64,000 nucleotides of DNA, from NCBI RefSeq assembly GCF_002211105.1, contig NZ_JPUA01000034.1, forward strand, positions 294,696-358,695, written 5' to 3'. The DNA is from Halomonas campaniensis (GTDB lineage Bacteria > Pseudomonadota > Gammaproteobacteria > Pseudomonadales > Halomonadaceae). Position numbers and translations under genes: made by a program. Shown here piece after piece: positions 29,975-38,866 of this stretch. A model generated the notes under the pieces. The model had not been told where the DNA came from and ran no database searches. It was given only the letters and a program-made list of their open reading frames with translations. The stretch's first letter is position 1; every line of letters starts with the position of its first letter.

Positions 29975-30789
29975 CAGAAGGTGTAGAGATAGCCAACTAA
30001 CACGGCATTTTGGGTTGAGCGATCCACCAGCGGGCTATCTTTGATTTCGTCCGCCAGGCTCGTGACCTCAACACCTATCAGCACAGAGTGATGCTGGTCA
30101 AACTGGTACACGCCGCGCCCCCCCGCCTCGATATTGGTAGCCGACTCTCCCTTATAGGCGGGGCGATCGAAGCGAACCTCATTATCGCGAACGCCGAAGT
30201 AGTAATCGACGTTCTTGTCGTCCTGCCAGGATGCCCCCACGTATGGGGTTAGCATTATATGTTCGCCGAATTCCCACGTTCTCTCCAGGCCAAGATCGAC
30301 GCGCTGCCCGTCGCTGTTGCCGGAGACGTCGGTGAGCCATTCGGCGCTGACCTCGAACAGCTCGCTTTCCCACTCCACTTTTGCCCCCGCCCAGAAGCCG
30401 CCCTCGCGCTCACTCATGCCGTTGAGAATCGGGGCGTCTCCTTGCTCGTAGCCGCTCTCATCGTACTGGGCGACGATACCGAAATTGAGCTGTTGTGAGT
30501 CGCTGATGACAAGACTCGGCAGTTTAAATTCGATTTCCGGTCCGAAGACACTAATGTACCGGTTTTCGATCAGGAGCAAGGGAAATGGGGTGGTTTCCCT
30601 GTCGATACCGGCATAGGGATCCTGGTCGCTCATTGCACCTACGCCCAATCCCCAAGTGGTTCCGTCTGAATGTTCTTCGTCGGCGAACGCCAACGGAGAG
30701 GCAATAACAAGACCACCGATAAATGCGGCTGTCGCCAATTTTATAGCGGTGAGACGGCCGTCCAGCAATAGCGACTGATGAGAACTCAT
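29974..30789 (-). CDS. MipA/OmpV-family outer-membrane protein
   Basis: A 271-residue beta-barrel protein of the MipA/OmpV family (MltA-interacting or porin-like). It has a signal peptide (ATAAFIGGLVIASPLAFADEE), then the family start TWGLGVGAMSDQDPYAG, and ends with the aromatic C terminus GYLYTF. It is the first gene of a three-gene operon with the response regulator and kinase. In other bacteria, MipA genes often sit with two-component systems responding to antimicrobial or envelope stress (established context, function not fully resolved). Confidence 0.9.
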   Translation of the reverse strand: MSSHQSLLLDGRLTAIKLATAAFIGGLVIASPLAFADEEHSDGTTWGLGVGAMSDQDPYAGIDRETTPFPLLLIENRYISVFGPEIEFKLPSLVISDSQQLNFGIVAQYDESGYEQGDAPILNGMSEREGGFWAGAKVEWESELFEVSAEWLTDVSGNSDGQRVDLGLERTWEFGEHIMLTPYVGASWQDDKNVDYYFGVRDNEVRFDRPAYKGESATNIEAGGRGVYQFDQHHSVLIGVEVTSLADEIKDSPLVDRSTQNAVLVGYLYTF

Positions 30790-30853
30790 GGTTGCACTCC
30801 TAGCATTGTGTGTAAGTGAGAGCGTTATGGAAGTGCCATCATCAGGAGGATTG

Positions 30854-30917
30854 TCTTACGCGTTTCTTACTGAAAACGGATTTGATCAAGCGCTACGTCA
30901 GTAAGAAACGAGAAAGG
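30854..30917. promoter_or_regulatory. Divergent promoter with response-regulator-type repeats
   Basis: The 211-nt gap between MipA and the RND adaptor holds TCTTAC-N5-TCTTAC at 30854-30870 (11-bp period) and, on the other strand, a site at 30901-30917. The arms CGTTTCTTACTG (30861-30872) and CAGTAAGAAACG (30899-30910) are perfect 12-bp inverted repeats. The layout fits two response-regulator dimers controlling divergent operons. Confidence 0.65.
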
Positions 30918-31000
30918 AATACAGGCCGATAGTTGTTCAACAGAAATGCTTGATGTCGTTTTTCATCAACGAACTGAACAATTTGAGACAGGCCTGAATT

Positions 31001-32122
31001 ATGTCACCTCCAACCGGAAAGATGTATCTCGGCATTACGATTGCCGTCATCGCTAGCGCTGCCGCGCTGGCATGTATGCAGGCGGTGTCGTCGGAAAGCG
31101 ATGCCGTCGCCGAACCGACGGCGCAGCCCTCACTATCCGTCAACGTGACGACATTAGAACCTCAGACGCTTTCGACGACGATTGCGGCCAATGGTGATAT
31201 CGCTGCGTGGCAGGAGATCATTATCGGTACCGAAATCGGTGGCCTACGGCTGGTAGATGTCAAGGTAGACGTGGGTGATGAGGTCACGGAAGGGCAGGTG
31301 CTGGCCGTTTATAACGACACGACGGTGCGCGCAGAGCTGGCGAGGAGCCGGGCTGACGTGGCGGAAGCTGAGGCAACGCTTGCGGAAGCGAATGCCAATG
31401 CCCAGCGTGCCCGAAGTTTGAAAACCACGGGATCGCTTTCAGAGCAGCAGATTCAGCAATACGAAACCGCCGAACTCACCGCCAGGGCGCGACTAGGCGT
31501 TGCGCAAGCGCAGAATGAAGTCCAAGCGCTACGCTTGGCTCAGACGCAGGTGGTCGCCCCAGAGGACGGTTTGATTACCTCCCGCACGGCCACTGTTGGC
31601 GCTGTTACCGGCGCCGATCAGGAACTGTTCCGATTGACGCGCAACGGTCGGCTGGAGTGGCGGGCCGAGGTCGCCGCTTCCGATCTGAATGAGCTGCGAC
31701 CAGGCCAGACTGCCCGGATAAGCCTGCCTGGCGGCTACGACCTCGACGGGCGATTGCGCACCATCGCGCCGCTAGTGGACACCGCGACACGCAATGGTCT
31801 GGTTTATGTCGACCTACCGTTAAGCGACGTTGCCCGGGCGGGAATGTTTGCGCGGGGAGAGTTTGAACTGGGCAGCCGCCAAGTAATGACGCTACCCCGA
31901 GCTGCGGTGCAACTACGCGATGGCTTTGGCTACGTCCATCGCGTCAGCGATGAAGGCCAAATAACGGAGCAGAAAGTTGCCCTTGGTCAGCAAACGGATG
32001 ATCGCATCGAAATTCGCGACGGGCTTGAGCCCGATGCCAAGGTGGTCGCCTCGGGCGGTGCTTTTCTGGGAAACGGTGACCAGGTTCGGGTGGTTGAGAC
32101 CGACGCCGAGGAGGGGGTATGA
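31001..32122 (+). CDS. RND periplasmic adaptor (HlyD/MexE type)
   Basis: A 373-residue membrane-fusion protein. It begins with one hydrophobic segment (MYLGITIAVIASAAALACM), followed by lipoyl half (IGTEIGGLRLVDVKVDVGDEV), a coiled-coil hairpin (ARSRADVAEAEATLAEANAN to LGVAQAQNEVQAL), the second lipoyl half and barrel domains. The stop overlaps the pump start (ATGA), so the two are translationally coupled. The ribosome site is weak. The divergent two-component operon probably controls it. Confidence 0.93.
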   Translation: MSPPTGKMYLGITIAVIASAAALACMQAVSSESDAVAEPTAQPSLSVNVTTLEPQTLSTTIAANGDIAAWQEIIIGTEIGGLRLVDVKVDVGDEVTEGQVLAVYNDTTVRAELARSRADVAEAEATLAEANANAQRARSLKTTGSLSEQQIQQYETAELTARARLGVAQAQNEVQALRLAQTQVVAPEDGLITSRTATVGAVTGADQELFRLTRNGRLEWRAEVAASDLNELRPGQTARISLPGGYDLDGRLRTIAPLVDTATRNGLVYVDLPLSDVARAGMFARGEFELGSRQVMTLPRAAVQLRDGFGYVHRVSDEGQITEQKVALGQQTDDRIEIRDGLEPDAKVVASGGAFLGNGDQVRVVETDAEEGV

Positions 32123-35100
32123 CGCTCAATACCTCATCCTGGGCGATTCGCAATCCTATTCCGGTGATCCTGCTCTTCATCCTATTGACCTTCTGGGGGC
32201 TCATCTCCTTCCGAGGCTTGTTTATTCAGGACTTGCCGGATGTACAACTGCCCCTCGTAGAGGTCTCCGCCTCGTTGCCCGGGGCGGCCCCCGCCTTAAT
32301 GGAGAACGAGGTTGCCCGCAAGATCGAAGACTCCATTGCTACCGTCTCCGGCGTCAAAAATATCTCTACAACGCTGACGGATGGTAATGCCGATATCGCT
32401 ATCGAATTCCGGCTGGAAAAGTCCTTGCAAGAGGCTCTTGAGGATGTGCGCGACGCTGTTGCTCGCATGCGCTCGGATCTACCCGCCGACCTGCGTGATC
32501 CAGTGATTCGGAAGGGGGAGTTTTTCAGTGAGCCGATTGTACGCTACGCGGTGAGCTCCTCCGATCTAGACGATGAGGCACTCTCCTGGTTCGTCGATGA
32601 CAAAATGACCAAGGCCGTCTTGTCGGTGCCAGGCGTTGGCTCGGTTCGGCGTATCGGCGGGGTCGATCGCGAAGTCCGCGTGGCATTGGATCCGGATCGC
32701 CTGCTGGCGATGAACACGACAGCGTTGGATATCTCACGCCAGCTGCGCCAGGCGCAGTTGGAGGCGCCCGGTGGGCGCGTGGATGTCGGCGGAGCCGAAC
32801 AGGCCGTGCGCATCATCGCCAACGCTGCATCCGCAGCTGAGCTGGCGACGATGGAGCTGGCACTCAGCGACGGTCGCCGTATTCGCCTTGATGAGGTGGC
32901 GACGGTCACCGATACCGTGGCCGAGCGGCGCTCGATAGCATTGCTTGATGGCGCGCCCGTCGTCGGCGTCGAGATGACCCGTGCCGAGGGGTACGGCGAG
33001 GTGGATATGGCCGAGGGCGTGCAGTCCGCGCTCGCGGAATTACAGGCGCAATATCCTCATATAGAGATCGAAGAAGCCTTTAATTTCGTCGGGCCGGTGC
33101 TGGAGAACTGCCAGGGCTCCATGCATATGTTATTCGAGGGCATGGCGCTGGCGGTGCTGGTGGTGTTCTGCTTCCTGCGCAATTGGCGGGCCACGCTGAT
33201 TGCGGCGGTCACACTGCCACTGTCGATCATACCCACCTTCGCCTTCATGCATCTGATGGGCTTCTCGCTCAATGTGGTGACGTTGCTGGCGCTCTCGCTG
33301 GTGATCGGGGTGCTGGTGGATGATGCCATTGTCGAGATTGAGAATATCGAACGGCACCTGCTAATGGACAAGCCCCCGCGCCAGGCTGCTATGGATGCGG
33401 CGGCAGAAATCGGCTTGGCCGTTGTCGCCACCACCTTTACGTTGATTGCCGTTTTTCTGCCCACGGCCTTTATGAGCGGCACCGTCGGGCAATTCTTCGT
33501 TCAGTTCGGTTGGACGGCCTCGGTAGCCGTGCTGTTTTCGCTATTGGTGGCACGTCTGCTGACGCCCATGCTGGCTGCGTATCTGCTGCGCAAACCCCAA
33601 CACCCCTCGCGCGATCCAGCGTGGATTAGCGTCTATCTTGTCGTCGCCCGTTGGTGCCTGCGCCACCGTAAGACAACGCTCCTCGCGGCGGCGGCCTGCT
33701 TTGCAGGAGGTATCTGGCTGGCCTCGACCCTGCCGGGTACCTTCATACCCCCCGATGATGATTCCCAGACGCAGGCGACGCTCACCTTGCCGCCCGGTAG
33801 CACCTTTTCTGAAGCGGCGGCGCTTGCCGAGCAGGCACGCTCACGCCTGGTGACACAACGCCATGTCGTTAGCGTCTTCGCGGCTGTCGGTGAGGGCTCT
33901 GGCAGCAGTGACTCTGATGTGACCTCGGTTGAGCTGACCGTTGGTTTGTCGGATCGCGCAACCCGCGCGGGCGTTACGCAGCAAGACATAGAGCAGCAGT
34001 TACGCGTTGCACTCGCCACGCTTCCTGGTGTGCGAACTCGCGTAGGCGACGAGGGGGATGGCTATGAGCTGGTGCTCGCCGGTGAGGATAGCCGGGTGCT
34101 TGAACTGCATGCCCGCCAAGTCGAGCGGGAGATGCGCGCCATTCCCGGCATAGGCGCGGTGAGTTCGACGGCCAGCCTGGTCAGGCCTGAACTCATTGTA
34201 CGCCCTGATTTTGCCCGCGCCGCCGACCTTGGGGTTTCGGCTCAGGACATCGCCGATACGCTGCGCATCGCGACAGTGGGCGATAACGCTGAGGATCTTC
34301 CTAAGTTGAATTTAAGCTCGCGTCAGGTGCCGGTGATGGTCCGGCTGGCGGATGCCGCTCGGGAGGATATGGCGACCCTTAAACGGCTGCCTGTGCCTGG
34401 TGTTAATGGGAGGAGGGTGCCACTCGAGAGTGTTGCCTCCTTCGAGTGGAGCAGCGGCCCTTCGGAAATCACCCGGCACGACCGTCTGCGCAACGTCAAT
34501 TTCGAGGTGAGCCTGCAAGGGCAGCCTTTGGGGGAAATTGAACAGGCCGTGCAGGCACTGCCCAGTTTACGTCAGTTGCCACGCGGCGTGTTTCAGACAC
34601 CAGAAGGCGATGCAGAGGAAATGGAGGAGCTTGCCTCAAGCTTCGGGATTGCCATGCTGACCGGCGTGCTGTGTATCTATATGTTGCTGGTGCTGCTGCT
34701 CAAGGATTTCATGCAGCCGGTCACTATTCTGGTGGCGCTGGTGCTCTCCGTACCTGGGGCTTTCCTGGCGCTGTTCCTCACGCAGACGCCCGTGTCGCTG
34801 CCCGCCATGATCGGATTGATCATGCTGATGGGCATCGCCACCAAGAACTCAATCCTGCTGGTGGACTACATCATCATCGCCCGTCGGGTGCATGGGTTGG
34901 AACGTGTGGACGCCATTGTTGATGCCTGCAAAAAACGTGTCCGGCCCATCGTGATGACCACCATTGCCATGGGGGCGGGCATGATGCCGATCGCCCTAGG
35001 ATGGGCTGGCGATCCCAGCTTCCGGGCTCCCATGGCCTTTGTCGTCATTGGTGGGCTGCTCACTTCAACACTTCTGAGCTTGCTGGTTATCCCGGTGGCG

Positions 35101-35181
35101 TACAGCTACGTGGATGACATCGGCAATATCCTGGGGCGGTTCAAGCTGCCCCCAAACCACGCAACGCAAACATCGGAGTAG
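32119..35181 (+). CDS. RND efflux pump permease (HAE1/MexF-type)
   Basis: A full-length 1020-residue RND exporter. The proton relay is intact: VLVDDAIVEIENIERH in TM4 and MGIATKNSILLVDYI in TM10. The porter domain repeats are present (PGVGSVRRIGGVDREVRV, PGIGAVSSTASL). The C terminus is a conventional LVIPVAYSYVDD. No TolC-type channel gene is adjacent, so it probably recruits one encoded elsewhere. Substrate unknown; the link to a MipA two-component operon suggests an antimicrobial or envelope stress. Confidence 0.95.
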   Translation: MTLNTSSWAIRNPIPVILLFILLTFWGLISFRGLFIQDLPDVQLPLVEVSASLPGAAPALMENEVARKIEDSIATVSGVKNISTTLTDGNADIAIEFRLEKSLQEALEDVRDAVARMRSDLPADLRDPVIRKGEFFSEPIVRYAVSSSDLDDEALSWFVDDKMTKAVLSVPGVGSVRRIGGVDREVRVALDPDRLLAMNTTALDISRQLRQAQLEAPGGRVDVGGAEQAVRIIANAASAAELATMELALSDGRRIRLDEVATVTDTVAERRSIALLDGAPVVGVEMTRAEGYGEVDMAEGVQSALAELQAQYPHIEIEEAFNFVGPVLENCQGSMHMLFEGMALAVLVVFCFLRNWRATLIAAVTLPLSIIPTFAFMHLMGFSLNVVTLLALSLVIGVLVDDAIVEIENIERHLLMDKPPRQAAMDAAAEIGLAVVATTFTLIAVFLPTAFMSGTVGQFFVQFGWTASVAVLFSLLVARLLTPMLAAYLLRKPQHPSRDPAWISVYLVVARWCLRHRKTTLLAAAACFAGGIWLASTLPGTFIPPDDDSQTQATLTLPPGSTFSEAAALAEQARSRLVTQRHVVSVFAAVGEGSGSSDSDVTSVELTVGLSDRATRAGVTQQDIEQQLRVALATLPGVRTRVGDEGDGYELVLAGEDSRVLELHARQVEREMRAIPGIGAVSSTASLVRPELIVRPDFARAADLGVSAQDIADTLRIATVGDNAEDLPKLNLSSRQVPVMVRLADAAREDMATLKRLPVPGVNGRRVPLESVASFEWSSGPSEITRHDRLRNVNFEVSLQGQPLGEIEQAVQALPSLRQLPRGVFQTPEGDAEEMEELASSFGIAMLTGVLCIYMLLVLLLKDFMQPVTILVALVLSVPGAFLALFLTQTPVSLPAMIGLIMLMGIATKNSILLVDYIIIARRVHGLERVDAIVDACKKRVRPIVMTTIAMGAGMMPIALGWAGDPSFRAPMAFVVIGGLLTSTLLSLLVIPVAYSYVDDIGNILGRFKLPPNHATQTSE

Positions 35182-35189
35182 AAATTGTC

Positions 35190-36332
35190 ATGAAACAGAT
35201 CGAAAAAACCCTAGAGAGCCTGACAATGGGACGCCGTAGTTTTCTAACTGGCGCGGCGGCACTTGGTGTTGGTGCCGGGTTGTCCGCGCCTGCCATTATC
35301 TCCAGTGCTGCCGCGACAGAGAAATCGGTCATCGCGTTGCGAGACCAGGATCTGCCCTTTATCGCCACGGAAGAGACCTATACCACCGAGGAACTGATCG
35401 CGCTGAACGCGATTAACGATCAACACGTAGAGTACCTCAGGGAAACGGGTCTTGCCGAACTCGGCCCTGGCCGCATCGGCGCAATGGATAAGGCGGGGAT
35501 CAATGTTCAAATCCTCTCCGCCCATACGCCGGGCGTGCAGAATGTCCCCGGTCAGGAGGGCATCGATTTTGCCTATCGTCTCAACAAGATGATTGCCGAT
35601 GGCCCGATGGCCACCCATCCGGGGCGGTACCAGGCCTATGCAACCTTGCCTCTGCAGAACCCGGAAGCATCAGCGGACGAACTGGAACGCGCCGTTCGGG
35701 AAGATGGCTTTGTGGGGGCCATGACCAATGGGTTCATTGGCAACAAATTCCTCGACCACCCGGATTTCGAGCCCATTCTGGCGCGCGCCGAGGCGCTTGA
35801 TGTGCCGATATACCTGCATCCAGGCTTCCCCCCGGAAGACGTGTTCAATATTTATTACAACACCGTGCGGCCAGGGTATGACCAATTGTTCCAGAACTAC
35901 ATTTTCAGCGGTTCAGGATATGGATGGCACCAGGAGGTGCTGACTCAATGTCTTCGCCTGATCATCACTGGGGTGTTCGATAAATTTCCTAAACTGCAGA
36001 TGATTATCGGCCATATGGGAGAGGGCCTTCCGTTCTACTACGAGCGTATCGTGGGAGATATGAGCGAGTCGACGGAAGACTCGCTGAACAAGCCTATCGG
36101 GCAATATTTCAGTGACAATTTCTGGTACACAACCAGCGCATTCTTCCAGGATGAACTGCTTCATCTTTTGCTGAGGTACATCAGTGTGGATCGGGTGATG
36201 TTTGGAACGGATTACCCGTTTGCAGACATGAAGCAAGGAACCGACTGGTTTCGGGCGGTGGATCTGCCCCGTGAAGCCAAGGAAAAGATTGCGTTCCGAA
36301 ATGCAGAAAAGCTGTTCGGAATAAAGGTCTGA
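35190..36332 (+). CDS. Tat-exported amidohydrolase (ACMSD-like, amidohydrolase 2 family)
   Basis: A 380-residue TIM-barrel hydrolase or decarboxylase of PF04909 (relatives: aminocarboxymuconate-semialdehyde decarboxylase, gamma-resorcylate decarboxylase). The N terminus is a Tat signal (GRRSFLTGAAALGVGAG, cleavage near SSAAA). The core contains LHPGFPPED, MIIGHMGEGLPFYYERI and MFGTDYPFADM, which provide the late His and Asp metal ligands; the first HxH motif near the N terminus is not obvious. It starts 8 nt after the pump stop, so it belongs to the RND operon. A periplasmic enzyme made together with an efflux pump could modify a substrate before or after export (inference). Confidence 0.88.
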   Translation: MKQIEKTLESLTMGRRSFLTGAAALGVGAGLSAPAIISSAAATEKSVIALRDQDLPFIATEETYTTEELIALNAINDQHVEYLRETGLAELGPGRIGAMDKAGINVQILSAHTPGVQNVPGQEGIDFAYRLNKMIADGPMATHPGRYQAYATLPLQNPEASADELERAVREDGFVGAMTNGFIGNKFLDHPDFEPILARAEALDVPIYLHPGFPPEDVFNIYYNTVRPGYDQLFQNYIFSGSGYGWHQEVLTQCLRLIITGVFDKFPKLQMIIGHMGEGLPFYYERIVGDMSESTEDSLNKPIGQYFSDNFWYTTSAFFQDELLHLLLRYISVDRVMFGTDYPFADMKQGTDWFRAVDLPREAKEKIAFRNAEKLFGIKV

Positions 36333-36456
36333 CGCATCCGCCCGGGATCGAATGATGCCGATTGGTTTTGGTGTCAGCGGGGGCATAACCGGAGATCACT
36401 GTGGCTGTATCAGCGCCAACTGCTGGAAAAGCAAGGGGGTTCCATGAAGAAAGCCG

Positions 36457-37383
36457 CTACGCTGGGCGCTGCCAGAGACCGCTAGACCTTGGCGCTGGCT
36501 TTTGCCAGCGGGATGCCACCGCGTGAGCGAGTCCCAGACACAGCAGGCGCGCCTTGTCCACCTTGCCGGTCGAGATGCGCGTGTCCCAGGCCCGAGCACC
36601 GTGCGCTTTCACCTTGATCCCGATTTCCCGATAGACGCCGTGGGCGGTGCCGATGGCCCAGGCGCAGCGAGGCGGCAAGGCCGTCAATCCACCGCGGGCG
36701 GAGTCATAGTAGGGTTCCGCCCGCTCGATCAGTTGTCGGGCCAGGCCTGCCAGGGCCTCACGATGCCTTGGCGCGGTTATCTCCTGGCGTGGAATGCCGG
36801 CTTCCTCCAGCCACTGTGCCGGCAGATAGCAGCGACCGATGTGTGCATCCTCGATAATGTCCCGGGCGATATTGGTTAGTTGAAAGGCCAGCCCCAGGTC
36901 GCAGGCGCGATCCAGGGTCGCCTCATCCCTCGCGCCCATGATCCAGGCCATCATGATGCCCACCACGCCGGCCACGTGATAGCAGTAGTCCAGGGTGTCT
37001 TCGAGGGTGACATAGCGCCGCTGTGCCACGTCCATGGCGAAGCCGTCCAGGTGAGCCAGGGGATAGCGCTCGGGAATTCCGTGGCCGAGCGCCACCTCCT
37101 GAAAGGCGGCGAAGGCCGGGCTTTGCATGGGCTCCCCGGCATAGGCGCGACGCGTCAGGTGTCGCAGCTCGTTCAGGCGCGTCTCGCTGCTTTCGCTCGT
37201 TGTTTCCTGAGCACGAAAGCCCAACTGCTGGTCGTCGATCACGTCGTCGCAGTGGCGGCACCATGCATAAAGCATCAGGGCGCTGCGACGAGTGGCCGGA
37301 TCGAACAGCTTGGCGGCGGTGGCAAAACTCTTGGAGCCCACGGCGATCGTCTGCGCGGCATGCTGTCCTAGCTTATCGGTCAT
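36457..37383 (-). CDS. crtB: Phytoene synthase
   Basis: Joins two GGPP molecules to give 15-cis-phytoene. It has 308 residues, the usual length for bacterial CrtB. The first aspartate-rich motif is CRHCDDVIDD, and the second is NIARDIIEDAHIGRCYLP. The start overlaps the end of crtI by 11 nt, so it is the last gene of the carotenoid operon. High GC and a GC-rich third position match crtI, crtY and idi but not crtE or crtZ. Confidence 0.96.
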   Translation of the reverse strand: MTDKLGQHAAQTIAVGSKSFATAAKLFDPATRRSALMLYAWCRHCDDVIDDQQLGFRAQETTSESSETRLNELRHLTRRAYAGEPMQSPAFAAFQEVALGHGIPERYPLAHLDGFAMDVAQRRYVTLEDTLDYCYHVAGVVGIMMAWIMGARDEATLDRACDLGLAFQLTNIARDIIEDAHIGRCYLPAQWLEEAGIPRQEITAPRHREALAGLARQLIERAEPYYDSARGGLTALPPRCAWAIGTAHGVYREIGIKVKAHGARAWDTRISTGKVDKARLLCLGLAHAVASRWQKPAPRSSGLWQRPA

Positions 37384-38866
37384 CGAGTCGCTCCAGCATC
37401 AGGCCCGCAGTGGCCTTGGCGGAACCGATCACTCCAGGCACCCCCGCGCCGGGATGGGTGCCGGCCCCCACCAGATAGAGGTTGTCGATCTTGGCGTCCC
37501 GGTTGTGAGGCCGGAACCAGGCACTCTGGGTGAGAATCGGCTCCAGGGAGAAGGCGGAACCCAGGTGAGCGTTGAGCTCCTCGCGAAAATCCAGGGGGGT
37601 GAAGTGCCGACAGGTCACCAGGTGCTCCCGAAGCCCAGGAATATAGTGGCGCTCCAGATAGTCGAGGATGCGGTCGCGGTATATCGGCCCCTGGGTTTCC
37701 CAGTCGATGTTCGCCTTGCCCAGGTGCGGCACCGGTGCCAGGACATAGTGAGCGCTACAGCCTTCCGGTGCCAGGCTCGGGTCGGTGACACAGGGGGAGT
37801 GCAGGTAGAGGGAAAAATCCTCCGCCAGGGTGTCCGCGTTGAAGATCTCGTCGATCAATTCCTTGTAGCGGGGGCCAAAGCACACCGTATGGTGCTCCAG
37901 GCCTTGCGGTGGACGATCCAGGCCGAAATAGATCACGAACAGCGACATGCTGAAGCGCTTGCGGCCCAGGGCCCTGGCTTGGCGGGTGCCACGGGAATGC
38001 CCACTCAACAACTTGCTGTAGGTATGCATCACGTCCGCGTTGGAGGCCAGTGCATCCGTCGGGAAATGCCGGCCATCCGTCAGGGTGACGCCGTTCACCC
38101 GATCCCCTGCGGTTTCGATGCGTGCCACTTCCGCGTTCAGTTCGAGGGTGCCGCCGAGGTCCTCGAACAGTTGGATCAGGCCCTGCACCAGGGCGCCGGT
38201 GCCGCCCCGGGGAAACCATACGCCCCACTCCCGTTCCAGGGCATGGATCAGGGTATAGATGGAAGAAGTGGCGAAAGGGTTGCCCCCCACCAGCAGGGAA
38301 TGAAAGGAGAAGACCTGGCGCAGGTGCGGATCCTCGATGAATTTCGAGACCATGGAGTAGACGCTGCGCCAGGCCTGAAGCTTCGCCAGCTGTGGCCCGG
38401 CGGCGAGCATGTCGCGAAAGGCCAGAAAGGGCACGGCGCCGAGCTTGCGATAGCCCTCCTCGAACACCGCCTGCGAATAGCTCAGGAAGTGCCGGTAGCC
38501 CTCCACATCCCGGGGATTGCGCTCAGCGATCTGTCGCTCGAGGGCGGCCTGATCGTTGACGTAATCGAAGGCTGGGGCATCTTCCCAGCATAGCCGGTAG
38601 AAGGGCGTGACCGGCAGCAGTTCGACATAATCTGCCATGTGTTTATCTGCCAGACGAAAGAGCTCTTCCAGGGCGGAGGGGTCGGTAATCACCGTCGGAC
38701 CGGCATCGAAGGTGAACCCCTGGTCTTCATAGACATAGGCGCGGCCACCGGGCTTGTCGCGCTTTTCCAGCAGGGTGGTCTGGTAGCCGCCGGACTGCAG
38801 GCGAATCGCCAGGGCCAGGCCGCCGAAGCCGGCGCCGATCACCAGGGCACGTTGAGGCTGGGTCAT
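37373..38866 (-). CDS. crtI: Phytoene desaturase (lycopene-forming)
   Basis: A 497-residue FAD-dependent desaturase that converts phytoene to lycopene in four steps. The dinucleotide-binding motif VIGAGFGGLALAIRL is at the N terminus, followed by LLEKRDKPGGRAYVYEDQGF, and the C-terminal family signature is LVGAGTHPGAGVPGVIGSAK. I set the start at the ATG at 38866, four nt inside the crtY end (ATGA); the upstream open frame is a shadow of crtY. The arrangement crtY-crtI-crtB is the Pantoea type. Confidence 0.96.
   Translation of the reverse strand: MTQPQRALVIGAGFGGLALAIRLQSGGYQTTLLEKRDKPGGRAYVYEDQGFTFDAGPTVITDPSALEELFRLADKHMADYVELLPVTPFYRLCWEDAPAFDYVNDQAALERQIAERNPRDVEGYRHFLSYSQAVFEEGYRKLGAVPFLAFRDMLAAGPQLAKLQAWRSVYSMVSKFIEDPHLRQVFSFHSLLVGGNPFATSSIYTLIHALEREWGVWFPRGGTGALVQGLIQLFEDLGGTLELNAEVARIETAGDRVNGVTLTDGRHFPTDALASNADVMHTYSKLLSGHSRGTRQARALGRKRFSMSLFVIYFGLDRPPQGLEHHTVCFGPRYKELIDEIFNADTLAEDFSLYLHSPCVTDPSLAPEGCSAHYVLAPVPHLGKANIDWETQGPIYRDRILDYLERHYIPGLREHLVTCRHFTPLDFREELNAHLGSAFSLEPILTQSAWFRPHNRDAKIDNLYLVGAGTHPGAGVPGVIGSAKATAGLMLERLDDR

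Noticed and set aside
37292-38593. 433-codon plus-strand frame opposite crtB and crtI
   Set aside because: It is the antisense reading of clear crt genes in GC-rich DNA; no ribosome site and no known domain.
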